Shown here: positions 57,659-64,000 of the stretch, in pieces | Numbering within the stretch: position 1 is the first letter of the stretch | Layout: the number at the start of each line of letters is the position of its first letter | DNA from: Tsukamurella sp040611135 | GTDB taxonomy: Bacteria; Actinomycetota; Actinomycetes; Mycobacteriales; Mycobacteriaceae | Length of the DNA stretch: 64,000 nucleotides | Reading direction: 5' to 3' | Assembly: GCF_040611135.1 (NCBI RefSeq) | Contig: NZ_JBEXNL010000022.1 | Coordinates: 1 to 64,000 of the forward strand | Notes under the pieces: model-generated | What the model was told of the DNA's origin: nothing | Databases searched by the model: none | What the model saw: only the letters and a program-made list of their open reading frames with translations | Program-made: the position numbers and the translations under genes

Positions 57659-58642
57659 TCAGCGACCGGCGGCGGCGAGGACCGGGGCGGGCGTCGGCCG
57701 TGGGGTGGGCACCGGAGTCGGTTTCGGCGCCGGAGCCGGGGAGACAGGAGTACCGAGGCCACCCAGTCCGGACAACACGTCGAAGGCGACCTCGCCGGTC
57801 TGCCACAGCGCAAGGATGGCGCCCTCGGTAGCGGGTCGGATGCCCGGGTTCTGCAGGGCGAGACCGTTGGCGAAGGTGAGGGTGTTGTAGCCGTCGTCCG
57901 CGGCGCGCAGCATCAGGTTGGACGCGACGCCCGCACCGACGATCCGGTCGAGCCCCTGCCCGAAGAAGTAGAAGGTCCACAGGCCCCACAGGTCGGCGCC
58001 GAAGATCCGCTTACTGCGCTCGGGGATCACGTTGCCGTTCTTCGCGATCGAGTCCACGATGCGGTAGAAGTCCAGCGCATTCGCCGGCGTGCTGTGCGCC
58101 TGCTCGACGGTGTAGGCCAGGTCGACGGTGATGTGCGCGTTGTAGCCGGCCATCGCGACGCGGCCCGGCGGTAGCTCGCAGCGCGAGGCCAGCCGGAAGT
58201 AGTTGCTCCACCACTGCGGTACGGATCCGCCGGTCCACTGCGCGTGCATCGCGCGCAAGTACCGACCGATCAGGCCGATGGACAGCGACTTCGCGTACCG
58301 CGGATCGTCGAGCCCGGACTCGTTGCGCTGCGTCGGGGTCACGGCGTCGCGGATCACGCCGTCCATCCCCACGCCGAACAGCCCGCGCCGGTCCCGATGC
58401 GCCGCGAGGATGTCGGCGATGCCCCGCTGCCGGACGGTGAGATCGTCGAGGCTCGCAAAGGTCGGCGCCGTCGGCAGGGCCGCCGGGTCGGACAGTTCGA
58501 CGATGCGCTTGTTCTCCGCGGGCGTCAACGTGGTGCCGCAGTAGGCCGACGGTGCCGCACCCGACGGAACGGACACGAACGAGACCGCTATCGCCGCAGC
58601 GGTGATCGTGCCGGCGACCCGCGCCGACCACCGGGACATCAT
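57659..58642 (-). CDS. secreted DUF5995-like protein
   Basis: A 327-residue exported protein: signal peptide over about residues 1-29 (cleavage near GAA-PSA), a helical body with VGMDGVIRDAVTPTQRNESGLDDPRYAKSLSIGLIGRYL and WWSNYFRLASRCELPPGRVAMAGYNAHITVDLAYTV, and a Pro-rich tail (about 285-320). The body resembles the DUF5995 family, of unknown function. The first of two tandem ATGs is nine bases from GGAGG. It begins 5 bp after the ferredoxin-reductase stop. Confidence 0.7.
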   Translation of the reverse strand: MMSRWSARVAGTITAAAIAVSFVSVPSGAAPSAYCGTTLTPAENKRIVELSDPAALPTAPTFASLDDLTVRQRGIADILAAHRDRRGLFGVGMDGVIRDAVTPTQRNESGLDDPRYAKSLSIGLIGRYLRAMHAQWTGGSVPQWWSNYFRLASRCELPPGRVAMAGYNAHITVDLAYTVEQAHSTPANALDFYRIVDSIAKNGNVIPERSKRIFGADLWGLWTFYFFGQGLDRIVGAGVASNLMLRAADDGYNTLTFANGLALQNPGIRPATEGAILALWQTGEVAFDVLSGLGGLGTPVSPAPAPKPTPVPTPRPTPAPVLAAAGR

Positions 58643-58647
58643 GCGTA

Positions 58648-59841
58648 CTAGACCTCCGCGAGCGGTACGCCGGGATCTGCGAGCCGAGCCGCGTCGACCA
58701 CCCGGCGGGACGTGATCAGCGCACGCACATCATCGCCCACGTCCCACACGTTCACGTTCATCCCCGCGAGGACACGCCCGTCCGCGAGCCAGAAGGCCAC
58801 GAACTCCAGCCCCTCCAGGTCGCCGCGGATCACCACGTCGTCGTACCCGGTGGAGAGGCCCAGATACTCCATGCCGAGCTGGTACTGGTCGGTGAAGAAG
58901 TACGGAAGCCGGTCGTAGACCTCGGATCCGCCGAGCATGTTCGCGGCGGCGACGCGCGGCTGGTTGAGCGCGTTGGCCCAGTGTTCCACCCGCACGCGAC
59001 GGCCCACCGTCGGGTTCTCGGCGGCGGCGATGTCACCCACGGCGTAGACGTGCGGGTCGGAGGTGCGCAGGCCCGCATCGACGGCCACGCCGCCCTCCGC
59101 CATCGCCAGGCCCGCCGCCTCGGCGAGCTCGATGTTCGGCATCGCGCCGATTCCCACGAGGACCGCGTCGGTCTCGACGGTCGTGCCGTCGTCGAGGATC
59201 AGTCCTCGACCGCCGGGCTCGACGGCCCGCACGCCGACGCCGGTCCGCAGATCCACGCCGTGGCTGCGGTGCAGGTCGGCGAAGACCTTCCCCAGTTCGG
59301 CGCCGAGGGCGCCGAGCAGCGGCTGCTCTGCGGGCTCGACGACGGTGACCTCCAGGCCGGCCCCGCGCGCCGCGGCGGCCGCCTCGAGCCCGATCCACCC
59401 GGCGCCGACGACGCCGAGCCGGCCTCCCTTGTCGAAGACGGCGCGCAGCGCGTCGCTGTCGTCGAGCGTGCGCAGGTAGTGCACGCCGTCGGCGCCCGGG
59501 AGCGGACGCGCACGGGAACCCGTGGCCAGGAGCAGTTCGTCGTAGGGCACGGACTCACCGGTGTCCAGGCCGACGGTGCGCGCCTCCCGGTCGAGCGCAG
59601 TGGCGCGAACGCCGGTCCGCACAGTGACGTCGTGGTCGGCGTACCAGGCGGCGTCGAAGGTGAAGACGCTGTCTCGATCGGCCTTTCCCTGCAGGTAGTC
59701 CTTGGACAGCGGAGGTCGCTCGTAGGGCGGATGGGACTCCGCGCCGATCAGCGTGATCGGGCCGTCGTGGCCCAGATCCCGTAGCGCCTCGGCCGCTTTC
59801 GCGGCCGCCAGTCCTGCTCCGACGATGACGATCGCACCCAT
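58648..59841 (-). CDS. FAD-dependent ferredoxin/rubredoxin reductase
   Basis: A 397-residue NAD(P)H:ferredoxin reductase of the rhodocoxin/putidaredoxin reductase family. FAD motif IVIVGAGLAAAKAAEALRDLG, SHPPYERPPLSKDYLQGK, NAD motif VGAGWIGLEAAAAARGAGLEVTVVE and FAD motif YAVGDIAAAENP. It moves electrons from NADH to a ferredoxin for a P450 or oxygenase; no such partner adjoins, but fdxC is elsewhere in the window. 51 bp separate it from the SDR gene. Confidence 0.9.
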   Translation of the reverse strand: MGAIVIVGAGLAAAKAAEALRDLGHDGPITLIGAESHPPYERPPLSKDYLQGKADRDSVFTFDAAWYADHDVTVRTGVRATALDREARTVGLDTGESVPYDELLLATGSRARPLPGADGVHYLRTLDDSDALRAVFDKGGRLGVVGAGWIGLEAAAAARGAGLEVTVVEPAEQPLLGALGAELGKVFADLHRSHGVDLRTGVGVRAVEPGGRGLILDDGTTVETDAVLVGIGAMPNIELAEAAGLAMAEGGVAVDAGLRTSDPHVYAVGDIAAAENPTVGRRVRVEHWANALNQPRVAAANMLGGSEVYDRLPYFFTDQYQLGMEYLGLSTGYDDVVIRGDLEGLEFVAFWLADGRVLAGMNVNVWDVGDDVRALITSRRVVDAARLADPGVPLAEV

Positions 59842-59892
59842 GTCTCGACCGTAGCCCCGTCCACCGCTGAGCGGAACCCCCGTGGCGGTCGG

Positions 59893-60702
59893 CTACCCCA
59901 GCGTGGCATCGGTGAGATGACGCCACCGGTCCCACTCGTCGAGCCGTTCCTGGGCGTACCGCCGGGCGTCGTCGAGTGCGTGGCCGACGTAGAGGCGCAG
60001 CGGCGGGTTCTCGGTACCGGCGATCGAGACGATCGCCCGCGCCGCCTCGGCGAGGTCGCCCGTGGTTCCGTCGTACCAACGGCGACCGATCGCCGCGTCC
60101 GAGGAGTAGTACGCATCGATCGGGGTCTCGGGCCTACTCGCGGACGCCCCGAGATTGGTCGCGAACATGCCCGGCTCGACGATGGTGAACGTCACGCCCA
60201 GATGCGCGAGGTCGCGGGACAGCGCCTCGGTGTACCCCTCGACGGCCCACTTCGTGGCCGAATACGCGCTCACGATGGGCAGGCCGACCACGCCGGCGAG
60301 CGACGAGAAGTTGATGATGTGACCACGGCCGCGCTGCCGCATGTCGGGTAGGACGGCCTTCATCGTCGACACGAGCCCGAAGAAGTTCGCGTCGAAGAGC
60401 TTTCGGATCTCGTCGAGGGTCAGCTCCTCAGCCGATCCGACCTGGGTGTAGCCAGCGGCGTTGACGAGGACATCGATCGGGCCGAACGTCGCTTCGGCAG
60501 CGGCGACCGCTGCACCCACCGAATCCTCATCGGTCACATCGAGGTACTGCACGAGTACGCCCTCCCGCGCGGCGAAGCTCGACGGTGTCTTGCCCAGATC
60601 GCGCATGGTGGCGGTGACAGTGGCGCCGGCGTCGGCGAAGGCGCCCACGAGCGCCTCGCCGAAGCCCGACGACGCGCCGGTGATCAGGACGTTCTGCGGC
60701 AT
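59893..60702 (-). CDS. short-chain dehydrogenase/reductase
   Basis: A 269-residue SDR. TGASSGFGEALVGAF binds cofactor, NAAG follows, and catalytic Ser, Tyr and Lys are in NFSSLAGVVGLPIVSAYSATKWAVEG. Ser-rich TGASSGFG without an acidic residue after strand 2 suggests NADP. The ATG follows AAGGAG. It lies 48 bp after a ketopantoate-reductase-like gene, with which it is probably co-transcribed. Confidence 0.88.
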   Translation of the reverse strand: MPQNVLITGASSGFGEALVGAFADAGATVTATMRDLGKTPSSFAAREGVLVQYLDVTDEDSVGAAVAAAEATFGPIDVLVNAAGYTQVGSAEELTLDEIRKLFDANFFGLVSTMKAVLPDMRQRGRGHIINFSSLAGVVGLPIVSAYSATKWAVEGYTEALSRDLAHLGVTFTIVEPGMFATNLGASASRPETPIDAYYSSDAAIGRRWYDGTTGDLAEAARAIVSIAGTENPPLRLYVGHALDDARRYAQERLDEWDRWRHLTDATLG

Positions 60703-60750
60703 GGTGGTTCTCTCCTTGAGATCGTGTGGCGGATTCTGTTGTCGTGGAGG

Positions 60751-61704
60751 TCAGGCCCGGGCGGCGTCCGCGGCGGGGACGAGCGCGCGCAACCCGGCGA
60801 GCGGGGCACCGTCGACCCCGGCACGCGCGGCGAGCGCCTCCACCTGGCCGAGCAGCGTCGCGCTCTCCTGAGCGATGGTGCCGTTGAGGGTGCCGATCAG
60901 CCCCTTGCCCGCGGGCGTCGAGAAGGCCGCAACGAGCAGCGCGGTGAGAACGGGCGCCGGAAGATACTGCAAGACCTTCAGATTCGAGGGATCGATCGTG
61001 GCACCGGATCCACTGACTGCACGCAGCCCGGCCTGAACCGCGGCGCCGAGCGCGCTTGCGGACTTCCAGCCGAGACGGGGACCGATGCCCTCACGCGCGG
61101 GCAGGAAGGACGCTGCCACCATGGGGGCGACGACGGCGGCGTGCGTCTTGAGCCAGGAATCCATCCGCTCGGAGATCACGGTCGGGATGCCGGCATCGTC
61201 GAACAGCGCCTTGAGGCCCCGCACGTCTTCGGTGACGGAACCGTCGGGACGTCCCACTGTGGTGCTCTGCACGAAGCCCGGCACGATGGAGTACTCGATG
61301 ACGCCATCCTTGTTCTCCGCGACGATCGCAGGGAATCCCCAGGTCACCCGGTCCGCGCCGAGCTGATCGTTCCAGCCGTCGGCGTCGGTCGCGTTGTTGA
61401 GCATCGGCATGATCCGGCGCGAGCCGTTGGCGGCGAGAGTGGGCACCAGGTCGTCGAACTGTTGACGCTGGACCGGGGCGATCACGAGGTCGAAGTCGCC
61501 CTCGAGCGCGGGAGCCGTGGTGACAGCCGCCCGCTGAGCCTTGCCACCGGAGACGCCGCGCACCCCGTCGGCCTCGATCGCTGCGCGGCGCTCCGGGTTG
61601 CGCACGACCATCGTCACGTCGTGCCCGGCGTCCGCGAGCTTGAGGGCGAAAACGCTGCCGATCGCCCCTGCCCCGATGATCGCTACCCGCCATTGATCCG
61701 ACAT
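60751..61704 (-). CDS. ketopantoate reductase-like dehydrogenase
   Basis: A 317-residue ApbA/PanE-like protein. NADP motif VAIIGAGAIGSVFALKLADAGHDVTMVVR; the C-terminal helical domain is less typical. It may reduce a 2-oxo acid other than ketopantoate; no pantothenate genes adjoin. Start chosen at MSDQWRV, eight bases after GGAG. It opens a minus-strand run with SDR, ferredoxin reductase, DUF5995 and thioesterase, divergent from a TetR across a palindrome. Confidence 0.78.
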   Translation of the reverse strand: MSDQWRVAIIGAGAIGSVFALKLADAGHDVTMVVRNPERRAAIEADGVRGVSGGKAQRAAVTTAPALEGDFDLVIAPVQRQQFDDLVPTLAANGSRRIMPMLNNATDADGWNDQLGADRVTWGFPAIVAENKDGVIEYSIVPGFVQSTTVGRPDGSVTEDVRGLKALFDDAGIPTVISERMDSWLKTHAAVVAPMVAASFLPAREGIGPRLGWKSASALGAAVQAGLRAVSGSGATIDPSNLKVLQYLPAPVLTALLVAAFSTPAGKGLIGTLNGTIAQESATLLGQVEALAARAGVDGAPLAGLRALVPAADAARA

Positions 61705-61727
61705 CCGGAGGTCTCCGTTCCACAAGT

Positions 61728-61747
61728 GAGAAACACTGACGTTTCTC
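61728..61747. promoter_or_regulatory. TetR operator between divergent genes
   Basis: GAGAAAC (61728-61734) and GTTTCTC (61741-61747) are exact complements with a 6-bp spacer, midway between the ketopantoate-reductase-like gene and the TetR gene. The site is the only strong palindrome there and probably binds that TetR. Confidence 0.65.
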
Positions 61748-61765
61748 GAATATCATGGCCCAACG

Positions 61766-62431
61766 ATGACCGATGCCGAGAAATTCCCGCCCCTTCCCCG
61801 TGGTCCGCATCACCTGGGCCCCGAGCAGGTCGCGGCTTCGCAGCGCGCTCGGATGCTGGACGCCATGGCGCGGTCGGTGGCGACGAGAGGCTACGCGGAA
61901 ACGACGGTGGCGGACGTCGTGCGTCTGGCGGGCGTGTCGCGCAAGACCTTCTACCAGCAGTTCGCCAACAAAGAGGATTGCTATCGCGCAGCGTTCGACC
62001 ACGCCGCGCACCGCGTGACCGCCGCCCTGAACGAGGAGTCGTGGCGCGCCGCGGGCACCGAGCGGAAGCGGATCGAGCGGCTGTACGCGAGCCTGACCGC
62101 CGCCCTCGCCGGCATGCCCGACTACACCCGCGCCTTCGTTGCGGCAGCCCCGCAACCGGTGGACGAGGTTCTCGCGTGCCAGGAGCGATGGCGCGCGACC
62201 TCGATGCGCGCACTCGGCGAGATCTACTCTGCGACCGCGAGAGCGCCCGCCGAGCTTCCGCACGCGGTGGCCCGCGCAGCCGTGGGGGCGACGGACTCGC
62301 TGATCCTGGAGCACATCGCCACCCGCGGACCCGAGACACTCGGCTCGCTCACGCCGATCCTGAGCGCGGTCGCGAACGCACTACTCGACGCCGCCGGAAC
62401 GATCACCAGCTCGTCGTCAACCGGTGATTGA
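61766..62431 (+). CDS. TetR family regulator
   Basis: A 221-residue regulator. HTH MLDAMARSVATRGYAETTVADVVRLAGVSRKTFYQQFANKEDCYRAAF (about residues 30-77), then a helical ligand domain ending in GSLTPILSAVANALLDAAGTI. It is divergent from the redox run (61 bp) over a palindrome with 7-bp arms and likely represses both that run and itself. Confidence 0.87.
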   Translation: MTDAEKFPPLPRGPHHLGPEQVAASQRARMLDAMARSVATRGYAETTVADVVRLAGVSRKTFYQQFANKEDCYRAAFDHAAHRVTAALNEESWRAAGTERKRIERLYASLTAALAGMPDYTRAFVAAAPQPVDEVLACQERWRATSMRALGEIYSATARAPAELPHAVARAAVGATDSLILEHIATRGPETLGSLTPILSAVANALLDAAGTITSSSSTGD

Positions 62432-62462
62432 CAAATCCGTCGCGTCAACTCATGCTTGACGC
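62428..62462 (+). promoter_or_regulatory. leaderless promoter with overlapping palindrome
   Basis: TTGACA (62428-62433), a 17-bp spacer and CATGCT (62451-62456) would start transcription at the ATG at 62463. A perfect inverted repeat GCGTCAA (62442-62448) / TTGACGC (62456-62462) covers the -10 and ends at the start codon, so a repressor or activator probably acts here. Confidence 0.55.
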
Positions 62463-63185
62463 ATGCTTGAGAACTCCCCCGTCAGCCTCGACCAGCTCAT
62501 CCGGACGGTGCACGCCCTACATCCCGAGGGCAGCGCGCTCGAGCACCTGGGCGACGCCGTGGCCATCGCCGCGCACCTCGGCGAGACCGCCGACCATCTC
62601 GTCGGTCACTTCGTCGACCAGGCGCGGCGCAACGGCGCCACGTGGACCTCGATCGGCGAGTCCATGGGGATGACCAAGCAGGCGGCGCAGCAGCGCTCCG
62701 CTCCCCCCAGCATCGACCCGGCCACCCTGATCGAGGCGTCGGGTTCGCCGTACTCGCGCTTCACACCCCGAGCCCGCAGCGTGGTGGTCGCAGCACAGGA
62801 AGAGGCGCGCGCCGCAGGGAGCCCGGTGATCGACACCGACCACATCCTGCTGGGACTCTTCCGTGAGCCCGAGGGCATCGCGGCGCGGCTGCTCGTCGGG
62901 CGCGGCGTGACCGAGACCGCGGTGCGGGCGCGGATTCCCGTCGCGGACGACACCGACGCGCCCGAGCTCATCCCGTTCTCGACGGCGGGCAGGAAGACCG
63001 TCGACATGGTCCTGCGCGAGGCGCTGCGACTGGGCCACAATTACGTCGGCACGGAGCACGTCCTCCTCGGCGTCCTCGCCGAGGGCACCGGCCCGGGCGC
63101 GACCATCCTCGCCGAGCTCGGTGTGGACCATGCGCAGATCGACGCCGCCGTCCGGGAGATCCTGTCGGCGTACTCGACGCAGTGA
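62463..63185 (+). CDS. orphan Clp N-domain protein
   Basis: A 240-residue protein with two Clp N-terminal (ClpC/A type) repeats at about residues 95-155 (FTPRARSVVVAAQEEARAAGSPVIDTDHILLGLF) and 165-235 (FSTAGRKTVDMVLREALRLGHNYVGTEHVLLGVL), but no AAA+ ATPase. The first 75 residues include a short HTH-like piece (GATWTSIGESMGMTKQAAQQR). Such stand-alone proteins may act as adaptors that hand substrates to ClpC, or as regulators. The promoter looks leaderless and carries a palindrome. Confidence 0.85.
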   Translation: MLENSPVSLDQLIRTVHALHPEGSALEHLGDAVAIAAHLGETADHLVGHFVDQARRNGATWTSIGESMGMTKQAAQQRSAPPSIDPATLIEASGSPYSRFTPRARSVVVAAQEEARAAGSPVIDTDHILLGLFREPEGIAARLLVGRGVTETAVRARIPVADDTDAPELIPFSTAGRKTVDMVLREALRLGHNYVGTEHVLLGVLAEGTGPGATILAELGVDHAQIDAAVREILSAYSTQ

Positions 63186-63221
63186 CACGCACGCGTCGCG
63201 ATCACCCGCGGCGCTGACGGT

Positions 63222-63845
63222 TCAGCCGAGCCGCTCGATCAGGGTCGCCGCACCCGCCCCACCCAGGTCGGGCACGGCGACGGTGCGGCCGCTCACCGCC
63301 AGGAGCAGGGCCAGCAACGGTCCGGTGACCTCCGGACCATCGCCGATGGTGACGTCCGCGTCGGTGGCGCGCAGCCGCAGACCGGCGACATGCTCCTTGG
63401 CGCCGCCCATGCCCGTTCCGGTCCGCGCCTGCAGCCGCAGCGCGCGCTCGACGGCCTCGACGGGGTACTCCCCCACCGCGCCGAGCGGGCGACGGATGTC
63501 CTCGCCGTGCACCACGACCTCGACGAGTCGCGTGTCCAGCGGCGCCGGCGGGCCCGACGTGCGAGCGACGAGCGCCCGGAAGCGTTCGAGCATCTGCGGC
63601 GCGGGCCCGATCTCACGGTCGACACCGTTCTGGTTGTCACGATCGAAGTCGAAGCGCGCGAGGATCATTCCCTTGACGAAGCCGAGACGCGTGGTGTCCG
63701 CCGTGGAGATCTGATGCGCGACGACGTCCCGCACGCGCCACCCCGGGCACAGCGACGGGGTGTCCCATCGCGCGTCGTCGATATCCTCCAGGAAGGAGAT
63801 CAGGGCGCGGCGCTCCGCGTGGACCAGCTGCCAGACATCGGACAT
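63222..63845 (-). CDS. MDMPI-type (maleylpyruvate isomerase-like) protein
   Basis: A 207-residue DinB-like four-helix protein of the mycothiol-dependent maleylpyruvate isomerase superfamily (TIGR03083/TIGR03085-like): VHAERRALISFLEDIDDARWDTPSLCPGWRVRDVVAHQIST near the N-terminus, with a His in VVVHGEDIRRPLG. The metal-binding residues are probably His in VAHQ and HGED. Many actinobacterial members have no assigned reaction. Mycothiol is expected from mshB. Confidence 0.82.
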   Translation of the reverse strand: MSDVWQLVHAERRALISFLEDIDDARWDTPSLCPGWRVRDVVAHQISTADTTRLGFVKGMILARFDFDRDNQNGVDREIGPAPQMLERFRALVARTSGPPAPLDTRLVEVVVHGEDIRRPLGAVGEYPVEAVERALRLQARTGTGMGGAKEHVAGLRLRATDADVTIGDGPEVTGPLLALLLAVSGRTVAVPDLGGAGAATLIERLG

Positions 63846-63881
63846 GGAACTCCTTCGTCCCGCTCACCGTAGCGCGCCGCA

Positions 63882-64000
63882 TCACCGGAGAGGGCGGAAT
63901 CGGCGGGCGCGGTCCGCGAGGTACTCACGTTCGGCCGGATCGGTCGTCAGGGACACCGCCTTGGCGTACGCGGACTCCGCCGCGTGGTCGCCGAGTTGGT
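63882..64000 (-). CDS. C-terminal end of a probable sigma-70-type factor (partial)
   Basis: The window's right edge cuts a minus-strand gene; about 39 codons remain before TGA at 63884-63882. AESAYAKAVSLTTDPAEREY and LADRARRFRPL resemble the C-terminal end of DUF6596-type RNA polymerase sigma factors, which commonly end with a helical (A/E)xxAYxxAxxLTxxxAERxFL segment. The DNA-binding regions lie outside. Confidence 0.5.
   Translation of the reverse strand, partial: QLGDHAAESAYAKAVSLTTDPAEREYLADRARRFRPLR

Overview
The window is one contiguous piece of a very GC-rich chromosome from a mycolic-acid actinobacterium (order Mycobacteriales, most like Tsukamurella or a close relative; the genus is an inference). 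The pointers are a mycothiol gene (mshB), an F420 gene (fbiC), the lipoarabinomannan regulator lpqW, a PimE-type mannosyltransferase, the 7Fe ferredoxin/dapC/dapD group, a WS/DGAT-like protein and many GTG starts coupled by 4-bp GTGA overlaps. The gene order dapD, dapC-fdxC, fbiC, mshB, lpqW, typA, pimE resembles the Rv1159-Rv1201 region of Mycobacterium tuberculosis, with insertions.

Layout. 1-3.7 kb: the end of an IS110-type transposase, a small secreted protein, dapD with a strong terminator, and an AcoR-like activator. 3.8-8.7 kb: its aldehyde dehydrogenase, dapC-fdxC, a nucleoside transporter and a Uma2 nuclease. 8.8-17.2 kb: a minus-strand run typA, lpqW, mshB, membrane protein, fbiC, unknown. 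17.4-28.4 kb: a small Cys-rich basic protein under a near-consensus DtxR/IdeR iron box, TetR plus aldo-keto reductase, a CDF transporter, a pimE-thiB-thiP-thiQ-GMC oxidoreductase run, and a CPBP protease. 28.9-36.7 kb: an MFS/LacI pair around a perfect operator, then glgP, a ROK kinase and a WS/DGAT-like gene. 36.8-43.8 kb: an MFS pseudogene, then a valine/isobutyrate-type degradation operon (mmsA, acyl-CoA dehydrogenase, mmsB, marR) divergent from an acyl-CoA synthetase across an 18-bp palindrome; TetR.

43.9-46.4 kb: FAD monooxygenase, an ArsR-like regulator and a small unknown. 46.5-56.1 kb: a complete selenocysteine island: selB, selA, tRNA-Sec and selD next to nrfD-fdhB-fdhA, where fdhA has an in-frame UGA followed by a SECIS hairpin. 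56.4-64 kb: HAD phosphatase, a minus-strand redox/thioesterase run with a divergent TetR, an orphan Clp N-domain protein, an MDMPI-fold protein and the end of a probable sigma factor.

Two genome-scale patterns stand out. The octamer GCACCGTC/GACGGTGC occurs about sixty times by eye (roughly one per kb). Several genes look leaderless, with a -10 hexamer ending six or seven bases before the start codon.
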